Source: Pedobacter ginsenosidimutans
Lineage (GTDB): Bacteria; Bacteroidota; Bacteroidia; Sphingobacteriales; Sphingobacteriaceae
Reading direction: 5' to 3'
NCBI RefSeq assembly: GCF_001442625.1
Contig: NZ_LMZQ01000013.1
Span: 238,121 to 302,120, forward strand
Length of the DNA stretch: 64,000 nucleotides
Position 1 is the stretch's first letter. Every line of letters begins with the position of its first letter. Under the pieces are notes generated by a model. It saw nothing but the letters and a program-made list of their open reading frames with translations. It did not search any database and was not told the origin of the DNA. The translations under genes and the position numbers were made by a program. This document shows positions 7,280 through 16,053 of the stretch, piece by piece.

Positions 7280-9397
7280 TTAAATCTTTTTAAATTTTAT
7301 ACTCTGTTTTTTGCTTGCGGCAACCGACGAGGCGATGTAAAGCCCGGATAAAACCGAACGGACATCCATTAGAACCTCATTATAGCCTTCTTCCAGGCCT
7401 ACATTATTTTGAGAAACAATCTTCCCAAAATAATCGGTAATAATTACCGTGGCATGCTCTTTCAAAGCGGAATAGATTGTTAGTTTCACCTGACGGTCTG
7501 ATACCATCGATACTTTCATCGGATGCTCCTCTGGCTTGGCAACCACCGCCGCAGATTGCATCGTCCTCGCACCCATCTCCAGGGCATCCTGTCCCATAAA
7601 TGAAAGTTTAAAATCTACCTTACTCAATTTTGCCTGCAAAGAGTTGGCCAATGTGGGCGGAGTTGTAGCGGGAGTTCCGGAATTGCCAGAAGTATTAAAG
7701 GTAAAACTATTGATGACCGAATCTGCGGGAAGCTCTCCCGAGGCCGAAAAATTGGTTAGCGAGGCTGCTCCCTGCTGAAGTGTACCATTTACCCAAATGT
7801 TAAATTTTTGGGCGGGCAAAGTATAAGTTGTAGCATTTTTAGTGTAAGATTGAGCCGTAGTCGCATTATTGCAATAAAGCTCAACATCGTAACTGCCCAC
7901 CTTATTAAAAACATTGCTGTTAATGGTGGTATATCCAAAAGCGGTATTCCTAAAAGATAAGGTAGCGTAATTCCCCCCGTAAAAATCGAGGCGGACTGCA
8001 CCAAATACACCCGCAGTATTCGTACTGGTTAACTGGTTGGTACCATTAAAAATACTGCTGTTAATGGTACCATTGCTATATCCGAACGGTATGATCAGCT
8101 GCCCGTTGGTTAGTGCTGCATTGAGGTTTAAGTTAAAAGATATGGTGGTTACCGGGCTTGCCTGATACACATTGTACCAGGCAAGTTTACTTGGAGAGCT
8201 GCCCGATGATGCAATTGCCTTGATGTTATATGGAACAGTTGTACTGTCGATCAGAAAAGATGCCCCCGTATTCGCTCCGAGAAAAACCATCGAAGATCCA
8301 TATGGTGGGTAGGGCAAAAAACCTGCAACCGTTGATTTGGATGTTGAGCTTTTTGCTGTAGTTGTGGCCGAATACAGCGGGCCGGCATTACCGGTCTTCG
8401 TAGAAAGATCGTAAGCCCAGGTGAGGTATGGCGCGTCCCAACCGCTTGCGGAGTGGATCTTATCAACGATTGCTTTAAGCAGCGATTTGTTGGAACCGGT
8501 ATCATCCTGCAATAACTGCCAGATCATTACACCACCGCCCCTGGCCATTGCCAAAGCAGTTTTGTTCATAATTGTTGGTTTTCCATTGTAGTTTACCACA
8601 TAACCGTCAGTTCTTTTGATGGTATCTCGGTTTTCTGCACCGGTGTATGCTGCGGTGATATCTTTATAAAACATGGCCGTAAGTGCTGTTCCCATTTTGT
8701 AATACCCATAAAAGGGAACACCAAGCGTAAGTTTTGAAGCAGCAACCCCACGGGTATCTCGCCAATAATCTATGGTCAGTTTAGAGAAGCTGTAGGGCGA
8801 ATGCTCCTTTCCGGCCAGATCGTATGCCATCAGGTTTACAAAATCGAAAGCTGCCATTGCATTATCCGAAATTTTTGCCCTCGTATAATAGGCAAGTGCT
8901 GCCGTAAGCAATTTACCAGAGGGGTGCAGCGTATCGGCGAGTTCGGTAACAAAGCTTTCGTAATTGGTATCGATATTGTCACCCTCCAGATCTACATCAA
9001 TCCCATCAACATTATACAGCGAAACCAGGGCCACCAACTTGTTTATAAAGGCCGCCCGGTTCGAATTGAGCAGCAATTTGGCATACTGCGACTGGTTTGA
9101 GCCGCCTGCTATGGAAATAAGCACCTTTACGTTATTTAAATGTGCCTTGGTCACAATCTGACTGAGACCGGTACCCTGCGAAGAAGGGAAGTTTCCGGCG
9201 GTATCGGGATTAAAAAAAGCAACGTTCAAATGGGTAAGCTTCGTAAAATCGAAGGCATTAAGGTGATCAGCAAATGTGCTCGTATATTTTGGCAGGTAAC
9301 CCACTACCCTAAACTGTGCCTGCAGCATGCCCGTTGACAGTACCAATATTGCTGCGCACAGCACTAGCCTTCTATATTTTGTCAGGTATTTTTTCAT
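7280..9397 (-). CDS. GH18 chitinase with C-terminal secretion domain
   Basis: A 705-residue secreted chitinase. Residues 1-27 are a signal peptide ending ..MLQAQ. A GH18 TIM barrel covers about 28-320 with the catalytic DGIDVDLE (D131-E138, acid/base E138) and LMAYD (190-193). Residues about 355-590 are a beta-rich region with repeated Asn/Thr/Ser stretches. The last 90 residues (VKLTIYSALKEHATVIITDYFGKIV, GLYIASSV, IKFKKI) resemble a type IX secretion C-terminal sorting domain. The start overlaps the preceding GH18 gene by 4 bases (ATGA), suggesting translational coupling. Expected to cleave chitin outside the cell or at its surface. Confidence 0.92.
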   Translation of the reverse strand: MKKYLTKYRRLVLCAAILVLSTGMLQAQFRVVGYLPKYTSTFADHLNAFDFTKLTHLNVAFFNPDTAGNFPSSQGTGLSQIVTKAHLNNVKVLISIAGGSNQSQYAKLLLNSNRAAFINKLVALVSLYNVDGIDVDLEGDNIDTNYESFVTELADTLHPSGKLLTAALAYYTRAKISDNAMAAFDFVNLMAYDLAGKEHSPYSFSKLTIDYWRDTRGVAASKLTLGVPFYGYYKMGTALTAMFYKDITAAYTGAENRDTIKRTDGYVVNYNGKPTIMNKTALAMARGGGVMIWQLLQDDTGSNKSLLKAIVDKIHSASGWDAPYLTWAYDLSTKTGNAGPLYSATTTAKSSTSKSTVAGFLPYPPYGSSMVFLGANTGASFLIDSTTVPYNIKAIASSGSSPSKLAWYNVYQASPVTTISFNLNLNAALTNGQLIIPFGYSNGTINSSIFNGTNQLTSTNTAGVFGAVRLDFYGGNYATLSFRNTAFGYTTINSNVFNKVGSYDVELYCNNATTAQSYTKNATTYTLPAQKFNIWVNGTLQQGAASLTNFSASGELPADSVINSFTFNTSGNSGTPATTPPTLANSLQAKLSKVDFKLSFMGQDALEMGARTMQSAAVVAKPEEHPMKVSMVSDRQVKLTIYSALKEHATVIITDYFGKIVSQNNVGLEEGYNEVLMDVRSVLSGLYIASSVAASKKQSIKFKKI

Positions 9398-10380
9398 AAC
9401 TTATTTCTTTGGGTTAATAATGTTTTATTGATCACACCAAGTAAGGAATGATCACCTGATGCATCATGCATCAGCTGCCAGATCATAATTCCTCCGGTTT
9501 CTTTAAGCGCAAGCAAGGTTTTCTTTCGGATCGTTTCGCTCCCGTTACAATACACAACTCCCCCACCGCCAGGCAATTGCACTTCATCAACATTTTCTGC
9601 ATCTTTAAAATTGGCAACAATATCTTTAAAAGCCATTTCCCTGTATTTTTTATCGTTATCAGGCAAACTTCCAAATCCATAACCATAAAAGGGCACGCCA
9701 ATAATAACTTTCTGTCTGTTTAAGCCCCGTTCATTTGTCCAATAATCAATCTGTTCTTTTGCCATACTGATCGGTGAATGCTGGCCAGGATCGTTAGGGC
9801 GCCAGGGCGCATGTTTGTCATAGGCCATAAGCGTTACAAAATCGAATGCATTGAGCGATGGGTCAGTTATCCTCTTCCGGGTGGAAAATGCCAATGCAGC
9901 ACTTATTTCTTTGTTCTTTTGATGTAATTCTACACTCAGCGCCATTACAAAGGGCTCATAATCAGCACTGATATCATCGTTTTCTATGTCAACATCAATT
10001 CCGTCAAGATTATATTGTTCAGCAAAGGCGATAAAATTGTTCACAACCCTGGTTCTGTTTTTTATGGCCAATAAAGTATCCAGGAATAGGTGCCTGCTTC
10101 CGCCCCCGCATGAAATCATCACTTTTACCTGCGAACGGTGGGCCAGATCTACCACAGCCTTTAGTTGATCGTATTCCTTAAACTCTCCGTTGGGCTCAGG
10201 ATTGATAAAAGCGATAAAAAGATGTGTGAGTTTATTCAGATCGATACTTTTAACATCGTTCAGCAGATTATTATTGCTCCTGAGGTAACCTACAACTTTA
10301 AATTTCGCACTAAGCCCCTGTGACGAAAATAACACGGTTAATAAAACAATCAACCGGATATAAAAAAAAGATCTATACAT
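9394..10380 (-). CDS. GH18 glycosidase (chitinase-like), single-domain
   Basis: A 328-residue exported protein with an N-terminal signal (MYRSFFYIRLIVLLTVLFSSQGLSA) followed almost only by a GH18 barrel. The active-site motif DGIDVDIE (D126-E133) and LMAYD are intact. It is clearly paralogous to the larger chitinase next to it (shared FKVVGYL, KLTHL.IAF.NP, GVPFYGYG) but lacks the C-terminal sorting domain, so it is probably periplasmic or acts on imported chitooligomers. It lies between the small lipoprotein gene and the 705-residue chitinase, overlapping the latter by 4 bases. Confidence 0.9.
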   Translation of the reverse strand: MYRSFFYIRLIVLLTVLFSSQGLSAKFKVVGYLRSNNNLLNDVKSIDLNKLTHLFIAFINPEPNGEFKEYDQLKAVVDLAHRSQVKVMISCGGGSRHLFLDTLLAIKNRTRVVNNFIAFAEQYNLDGIDVDIENDDISADYEPFVMALSVELHQKNKEISAALAFSTRKRITDPSLNAFDFVTLMAYDKHAPWRPNDPGQHSPISMAKEQIDYWTNERGLNRQKVIIGVPFYGYGFGSLPDNDKKYREMAFKDIVANFKDAENVDEVQLPGGGGVVYCNGSETIRKKTLLALKETGGIMIWQLMHDASGDHSLLGVINKTLLTQRNKL

Positions 10381-10435
10381 AAAACGTCAATTTGAGGCAT
10401 GGAAGTCTATTCAGTTTCCATCCCGGTTTTTAAAT

Positions 10436-10810
10436 TTAATTTACCTGTACCTTGCAGGTACGCGAAGTTTTCATGTTGTTGTAGGCAGCCTCCACCGAAA
10501 TGGTAAACAACCCTTTTGCTGTCCCTGTAAACGTATAATCTTTGCTAGTGGCAACCACCGCATCATTTACTTTCCAGGTAACTGCAACCTGATCGGCGGG
10601 CGAATAGGTAAGCCCGGAAAACACCTTGGTCTGTCCGACCGTAATGACAGATGTAATCGCTGGAACGGGAAACAGGATATTATCACCAAAAATCCTGGGA
10701 TAAAGAATACTCGCATCTTCCTGATCCTGAACATCATCTTTTTTGCATCCGCTCCATGCACTGCTGCAACAGATTGCTGCAATGAGGAGTATCATTAATT
10801 TCGTTTTCAT
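10436..10810 (-). CDS. Small Ig/PKD-like surface lipoprotein
   Basis: A 124-residue lipoprotein: MKTKLMILLIAAICCSSAWSG then Cys, followed by KKDD. The remainder is a single beta-sandwich-like domain of PKD/Ig character (ITVGQTKVFSGLTYSPADQVAVTWKVN, YTFTGTAKGLFTISVEA). I start at the ATG at 10810; the longer frame upstream would run into susD and has no signal features. It sits directly after susD, where SusE/SusF-type glycan-binding lipoproteins normally lie, so it may be a small substrate-binding partner of the SusCD pair. No family name can be given with confidence. Confidence 0.75.
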   Translation of the reverse strand: MKTKLMILLIAAICCSSAWSGCKKDDVQDQEDASILYPRIFGDNILFPVPAITSVITVGQTKVFSGLTYSPADQVAVTWKVNDAVVATSKDYTFTGTAKGLFTISVEAAYNNMKTSRTCKVQVN

Positions 10811-10841
10811 ATTGTTATCGTTATATGTTTTATCGATGTTG

Positions 10842-12461
10842 TTATTGTTTGTCCCACCAAACCCTGTTCTCCCAATTATCTGTTCCCGGATATAAACCTT
10901 CTTTAATATTTGAAATCGCCTGTCCAACGTTGGCTGTGTTCTGTTCTTTTTCTGAAAGTGGGTATTCGAACCTGCGTGGAATACTGGTTGCTGTCGACTC
11001 TGCACGGATAGAGGGTACTAAAGCAGGAAAACCTGTTCTTCTCCAATTGGCAAAAGCTTCCGGACCGTTCATAATGTAATTGATCCACAGTTGATTGTTG
11101 ATCAGTTTCAGTTCGTTACCTGCACTAAGCGGGTTGGCGGTTAAAAAAGTATTAATCTCAGCATCGGTAATTACCGGACCACCTGGAAACAAGGCCAGTT
11201 GTTTCATCGCTGCAGAAACACCTTTTGCATAATGCTCTGCCGCTGTACCACTGATGGTAATACCTGGAAAGCGAAGAATGGCATCGGCCAAAAGAAACTC
11301 AACCTCGGCGTAGGTAATATGAAAAAACGGTGCATTAAAACGGATCAAGAAATTGCCGAACTGGGTTCTTTGTTCGTTATTGCCGATACTTACGTTTGCC
11401 CCATTAACATTAATGGTTACCGGGGTTAGGTATGGCCCAAAAGGCAGGCGGTCGTCATAGATAAATTTGCTGGCCGGAGTGCCCACTAAGCCATTGGCCG
11501 AAGCTTTGATCTGTTCGGTAATGTCAATCCGGCTGGCAGGAACACCTGCACGGTAAACCCTTACAATAGAGTTGAACCTGGGATCGGAAGTGCTTTTCAG
11601 CTGATCGAACAGCGTTTGGCAAAGCAAAGGATATTGCGATTGACGGGTTACGGCAACTGAAGTTCCATTGCCCCTGATATCCGTTCCTGTACTTTCCACA
11701 TCCTCATGCCTGGTCATGCAGATATCGCTGTTACTGGTAAATACACCTGCTGCAACTGCTTCCTGAATGGCTGCTTTTGCCTTTTCTGGATTGCGTTTTG
11801 CCAGGCGTAATGCCAAACGGAGCTTAAGTGAATTGGTGAATTTTTTCCATAAAGCAATATTTCCGTTGTAGAATAAATCCTTGTTCAGGATTTCGGTATT
11901 GCTGGTAAACGACGCGCCCGCTTCGGTAAGTTCCTTTAAAAAGTCATTGTAAATAAATTCCTGGGTATCGTACTTTGGGCGGATTGTTCCATCGATATAG
12001 GCTTTGCCGGCATCTGTATAAGGAATATCACCATAAATATCAGTCATCCTTGCAAAAAGATATACTTTCATTACCCTGCACATGGCGTAGAGGTTTGGCT
12101 TGGCGGCTTTGCTCAGTTCAGCCCTCTTGGTGGCATCTACAATGTTTACGATATCGTTCGGATATCCATTATCCCATAATGCATTCATCGCAGTAGCATT
12201 TCTTTCATACAAAAAGCCTAACCTTGTGGCATAAGCACCACCAGTTTGCTGCATCATGGGCTGAAGCACTAGAGTATTAATGTATTGTTGTGTGCTTACA
12301 TCGCCCGAAAAGCGTGCCTGCGTTAAAGCCATTTGCGCAGCAGGATCCATATCGGATGATTTTGTTGGATCGATGTTTACATCACCGAAATCGTTGAACT
12401 TATTACATGAGAATAGTACAACAGCCAAGAGGCTCAGGCATAGCACTTTTATATTTTTCAT
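10842..12461 (-). CDS. SusD/RagB-family nutrient-binding lipoprotein
   Basis: A 539-residue outer-membrane lipoprotein of the SusD-like_2 type. The signal MKNIKVLCLSLLAVVLFSC supplies the lipobox Cys. NIDPTKSSDMDPAAQMALTQARFSGD and the TPR-like helical body follow; the C-terminal NWRRTGFPAL and R.EYP..E are characteristic. I start at the ATG at 12461; the frame stays open to 12548 but adds a charged leader before the signal. It forms the lid of the SusC transporter encoded 92 bases upstream. The operon genes point to chitooligosaccharides as cargo. Confidence 0.93.
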   Translation of the reverse strand: MKNIKVLCLSLLAVVLFSCNKFNDFGDVNIDPTKSSDMDPAAQMALTQARFSGDVSTQQYINTLVLQPMMQQTGGAYATRLGFLYERNATAMNALWDNGYPNDIVNIVDATKRAELSKAAKPNLYAMCRVMKVYLFARMTDIYGDIPYTDAGKAYIDGTIRPKYDTQEFIYNDFLKELTEAGASFTSNTEILNKDLFYNGNIALWKKFTNSLKLRLALRLAKRNPEKAKAAIQEAVAAGVFTSNSDICMTRHEDVESTGTDIRGNGTSVAVTRQSQYPLLCQTLFDQLKSTSDPRFNSIVRVYRAGVPASRIDITEQIKASANGLVGTPASKFIYDDRLPFGPYLTPVTINVNGANVSIGNNEQRTQFGNFLIRFNAPFFHITYAEVEFLLADAILRFPGITISGTAAEHYAKGVSAAMKQLALFPGGPVITDAEINTFLTANPLSAGNELKLINNQLWINYIMNGPEAFANWRRTGFPALVPSIRAESTATSIPRRFEYPLSEKEQNTANVGQAISNIKEGLYPGTDNWENRVWWDKQ

Positions 12462-12553
12462 CTCTATTTTGATTAATTGGTCAAAATTTCCTGTATCTGA
12501 ATATTTCCCGGTCAGATCAGAACTGTTTTTTTTGTCTTGCGTTCTCATCTTCC

Positions 12554-15500
12554 TTAAAATTTTGCACTCAGGTTAAACCCAAAACTTCTGCGGGATGGCA
12601 ATGAGCCATATTCAAGCCCCTGTCCGTTGCCATTCTGGTAATTGGAATCAGGATCTACGTTCGGCACATTTTTATATAAAATAAAAGGGTTCCTCGAAAC
12701 CAGCGATAAAGCAAGATTCCTTAAACCGATCCGTGTAGTCAATTTTGTATCGAAGCGGTAAGTAAGTGTAAGTTCTCTCACCTTCACATAAGTTGCATCG
12801 TAAATAAAACGCGTTGGTACAGCCGAGTTCGAATTTGCCCAGCGTCCCCAGTATACCGAAGGATCAACTGCTGCCGTATTGGGCGTGTAAACTGCATTGC
12901 CGTTTACCGTTGTTTTGATTACCCCCTGTGGTACATATCCCCTAACCTTACCGGCAGCAGTCCATTGTGCAGCAGTTTGGCCCGCAGATAATCTTGCCTC
13001 TTCTGATTGGATCCATTCGTCCCTCCCCTCAAGTGTCATTTCGCTGTTTCCCAGATAAGCCGCCTGATAGTTGGTCATGGAGAAAAGATCGGCACCCGAT
13101 TTAATATCAAGTACGGCACCAAAACTCCAGTTCTTGTAATTTACTTTGGTTCCAACTCCCCCGGTCCAGCTATAGGTACCTTTCCCTAGTACCTCCCGTT
13201 GCGCCGATATGGCCGGAAGCAAAGTAGTCGGATCAAGGATAACATTTCCGTTTGGATCGTATTGATAATTATAGCCCAAAATTGCACCATAAGGCGCCCC
13301 TGGCATGGCCACTACCGAAAGGCCCAGCCAGCGTGCATCGGCCAATGAGATAAAAGGATTGCCATCTGCAAGCGAAAGCACATCATTTACGTTTCTGGCA
13401 AAGTTCAGGTTCAGATCCCAGGAAAAATCTTTTCCAATAACCGGACTTCCCGACAATGACAGTTCGATACCTTTGTTGGCAATTGTTCCCGCATTAACCA
13501 CCTGACGGGTAAAGCCAGATGAGGTCGGCGCAGGGATCACATTGATCTGATCTCTCGATTTCTGGGTATAATAGGTTGCATCGAAAACAATCCTATCCTT
13601 TAAAAACTTAAGGTTGGTACCGACCTCAAAGGAACGTGTTCTGGTTGGTCTTAAATTGGCATTCGGCAAAGTAGTAGAGGATATCGTACCCAATGAAACA
13701 CCCTGAAAACTAATCGGTGCCAGGTTATAATACAGATTTAGCGCATAAGGGTCGGTATCGTTACCCACTTCAGCAACCGAAGCCCTGATTTTACCAAACG
13801 ATAATATCTTTTTGTCCACCTTAAAGGCATCGGTAAAAACAAAACTTCCCGATACGGATGGATAGGTATAGGTATTATTATCAACCGGAAGCGTTGATGA
13901 GGCATCCGTTCTTACGGTGAAATCTAAATAAAGATAATTTTTAAATGAGGCGGTGAGTAAACCGTAAACAGAATTTTTCTGTTTTCTGACGTCATTTTCG
14001 ATAACGGTTTTGGTTGCATAACTGTTCGGACTGATCTTATCGGTAATTACCTGGTTGATGTACTGATTGGTGGTTCCATATCTGCGGCTCCTATATAAGG
14101 AAGCCCCTAATCTTGCAGTCAGTGTAATGTCTTTTGAAACCGAGCGTGTTCCGGTAAGGAGGATATCAGCCTGATTGGTTAAATATCGGTTAGAAACAGC
14201 ATCCATAACCCCGGTCTGCATCAGCGGCGTACTGATGGGGCTCACCTTCTGAAAATTGAAATAGGTAAAATCGGTAGAAACCCTTCCTTGTGCACTCAAC
14301 CAGCTATTAAACTTATAATTGGCCTGGAACGAACCGGTAATACGGTCTTTGTTCGATTCGTTTTTCATTTCGTTAACCACCCAGTAAGGGTTTAACCTGT
14401 AATCGTTCTGCCAGTTTAAATATCTGCCATTTGCATCTTTATAATGATCGGCAAAATAGGCCTGGTCCACGTTATTGGCCAAACCGATAAGTGAATTACC
14501 GATGTTGGAGGCGTTATCCGCCAGGGCGGGTCTATTGTTTACATCTTCGTTCAGATAAAACACCCTGGTATCGAGCGTTAGTTTTTTACCAAATTTGGAA
14601 AACCCGCTAAAGTTGAAGGTGTTTCTTCTCAGCCCACTATTGGGCACTACATCATTTACACGGATATCGGATGCCGAAATCCTGAAGTTGGTAGTTTCAG
14701 TGTTCGATGCCAGCGAAAGCGTATTGGTATAAGAAGATCCTGTTCTGAAAAAGCCGTCGATATTGTTTTTTACCAGACCATATGAGCGCTGTTGTCCATC
14801 AAAGCCAATGTAGCTGAGCGAAGGGTCAAGGCGCGGGCCGAAATTCACAAAAAGTGTGCCCAGCGACTGCTGCTGATCAGTTGGCAGCAATCCATTTCTT
14901 CCCTGTCCGTAAATATACTGATAGTCATCGTATTGGGTAAGTTGGGTTTCAAATGAGGTGGTGCTGTTGAAATCAATCCCAAGATCCTTTTTATTTTTCC
15001 CTTTTTTGGTGGTAATCAGGATTACGCCGTTTGCAGCACTACTACCATAAAGAGCAGAAGCTGATGGGCCCTTTAGCACGCTGATTTTATCGATATCATC
15101 AGGATTGATGGCCGAGATTGCATCGCCGAGATCAAATCCTTCGGCAAATTTGCCGCCACCTGTAGAACCATAGTTAGAATTGTCCATCGGAATACCATCA
15201 ATTACGTAAAGTGGCTGGTTATCGCCAGTTACACTGGTATTTCCACGGATTATTACGCGTGATGATCCGGCGGGGCCGCCAGAGGTACTGGTAATGACCA
15301 GCCCTGGTACCTTACCTGCAAGTGAGTTGATTACATTAGGCTCTCTTGCTTTATCGATCTCGCTACCGCTTACTTCGGAATAAGAATAACCTAGCTCCCT
15401 TTCCTGCCTATTGATGCCCAAGGCTGTAACTGCTACAGAATGTAGTTCGAGCACGGAGGCTTTCATCGTTAAATTAACCACTCGTTTATTATTGCTGGCT

Positions 15501-15811
15501 ATAACGTTGATGGTTTGGTAGCCGATCATCGAAAACCTAATGGTATCGCCCTGGGCGACTGGAATAATATAGCCGCCCTGGCCATTGCTGATTACCCCTG
15601 ACTTTGTTCTGAGGTTCTGAATGCTCACACCGGGAAGCCCATCGCCCCCCTCGTCGGTTAGTTTTCCAGTTAGCGAAAACTGTACCTGCCTTAAGATCGG
15701 CAAACCCTTTGAACTGAATTTAGCGGATAAGCCAAGGGGAACAAGCCCTGCAAGGCATATCACCAGCAGCAGACGGGTTCTCCACCTTGAAAGTGATAAA
15801 TAGTGGTTCAT
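12554..15811 (-). CDS. SusC/RagA-type TonB-linked outer-membrane transporter
   Basis: A 1085-residue TonB-dependent transporter. After a signal peptide (about 1-30) comes a carboxypeptidase-regulatory-like domain at about 45-125 (LTGKLTDEGGDGLPGVSIQN). The plug follows (AREPNVINSLAGKVPGLVI, RGNTSVTGDNQPLYVIDGIPMDN, SVLKGPSASALYGSSAANGVILITTKKGK), then a 22-strand barrel. It has no STN domain, in keeping with control by LacI rather than by a sigma/FecR pathway. It is the first gene of the operon that runs to nagB. Operators lie 41 and 180 bases upstream of the ATG. Expected to import chitin oligomers with the adjacent SusD. Confidence 0.95.
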   Translation of the reverse strand: MNHYLSLSRWRTRLLLVICLAGLVPLGLSAKFSSKGLPILRQVQFSLTGKLTDEGGDGLPGVSIQNLRTKSGVISNGQGGYIIPVAQGDTIRFSMIGYQTINVIASNNKRVVNLTMKASVLELHSVAVTALGINRQERELGYSYSEVSGSEIDKAREPNVINSLAGKVPGLVITSTSGGPAGSSRVIIRGNTSVTGDNQPLYVIDGIPMDNSNYGSTGGGKFAEGFDLGDAISAINPDDIDKISVLKGPSASALYGSSAANGVILITTKKGKNKKDLGIDFNSTTSFETQLTQYDDYQYIYGQGRNGLLPTDQQQSLGTLFVNFGPRLDPSLSYIGFDGQQRSYGLVKNNIDGFFRTGSSYTNTLSLASNTETTNFRISASDIRVNDVVPNSGLRRNTFNFSGFSKFGKKLTLDTRVFYLNEDVNNRPALADNASNIGNSLIGLANNVDQAYFADHYKDANGRYLNWQNDYRLNPYWVVNEMKNESNKDRITGSFQANYKFNSWLSAQGRVSTDFTYFNFQKVSPISTPLMQTGVMDAVSNRYLTNQADILLTGTRSVSKDITLTARLGASLYRSRRYGTTNQYINQVITDKISPNSYATKTVIENDVRKQKNSVYGLLTASFKNYLYLDFTVRTDASSTLPVDNNTYTYPSVSGSFVFTDAFKVDKKILSFGKIRASVAEVGNDTDPYALNLYYNLAPISFQGVSLGTISSTTLPNANLRPTRTRSFEVGTNLKFLKDRIVFDATYYTQKSRDQINVIPAPTSSGFTRQVVNAGTIANKGIELSLSGSPVIGKDFSWDLNLNFARNVNDVLSLADGNPFISLADARWLGLSVVAMPGAPYGAILGYNYQYDPNGNVILDPTTLLPAISAQREVLGKGTYSWTGGVGTKVNYKNWSFGAVLDIKSGADLFSMTNYQAAYLGNSEMTLEGRDEWIQSEEARLSAGQTAAQWTAAGKVRGYVPQGVIKTTVNGNAVYTPNTAAVDPSVYWGRWANSNSAVPTRFIYDATYVKVRELTLTYRFDTKLTTRIGLRNLALSLVSRNPFILYKNVPNVDPDSNYQNGNGQGLEYGSLPSRRSFGFNLSAKF

Positions 15812-15851
15812 ATTAGTTAAGTTTTGGTTGTTAGTCGATTTGGTCTGTTAC

Positions 15852-15871
15852 ATTCGTTTACGTACACGTAA
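15852..15871. promoter_or_regulatory. LacI-family operator A (upstream of chitin susC)
   Basis: ATTCGTTTACGTACACGTAA matches the palindrome TTTCGTGTACGTACACGAAA at 17 of 20 positions. It begins 41 bases upstream of the susC ATG and a few bases downstream of a candidate -7 box, so binding should block transcription start. It shares 21 identical bases with operator C (15859-15879 versus 25696-25716). Confidence 0.75.
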
Positions 15872-15877
15872 AATATT

Positions 15878-15908
15878 CAAAATAATACCCCGGTAATCTA
15901 TCCTCAAA
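15878..15908 (-). promoter_or_regulatory. Candidate promoter of the susC-nagB operon
   Basis: On the minus strand a TTTG -33 box (15908-15905) is separated by exactly 19 bases from TTATTTTG (15885-15878), a 7/8 match to TAnnTTTG. Operator A follows within 7 bases. A shifted alternative, TATTTTAC, overlaps the operator. Confidence 0.5.
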
Positions 15909-15990
15909 ATAGTACAGGGGTTATTGGTATTTCAGCGTCATGCGTAAAAGAACTTGGTTATGTTAACTATTCATTATCAATACTTAATCA

Positions 15991-16010
15991 TTTCGTTAAC
16001 GTACACGAAA
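15991..16010. promoter_or_regulatory. LacI-family operator B (distal site, chitin susC)
   Basis: TTTCGTTAACGTACACGAAA matches the palindromic consensus at 18 of 20 positions. It lies 180 bases upstream of susC and about 139 bases from operator A. The nearest other gene end is the 3' end of nagP, so it can only act on susC. Confidence 0.75.
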
Positions 16011-16053
16011 ATTACAATTAAGTTTTAATAAAACAAAATTATATGCAAATATT

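Noticed and set aside
7536..9337. Several plus- and minus-strand ORFs across the 705-residue chitinase
   Set aside because: Shadow frames of the GH18 gene; low-complexity Ser/Thr/Ala-rich translations only.
10811..11005. N-terminal extension of the small lipoprotein gene
   Set aside because: It would overlap the end of susD by 164 bases; the downstream ATG at 10810 begins a proper lipoprotein signal peptide.
12462..12548. 29-codon extension of the chitin-locus SusD
   Set aside because: It places charged residues before an otherwise ideal lipoprotein signal; the ATG at 12461 fits better.
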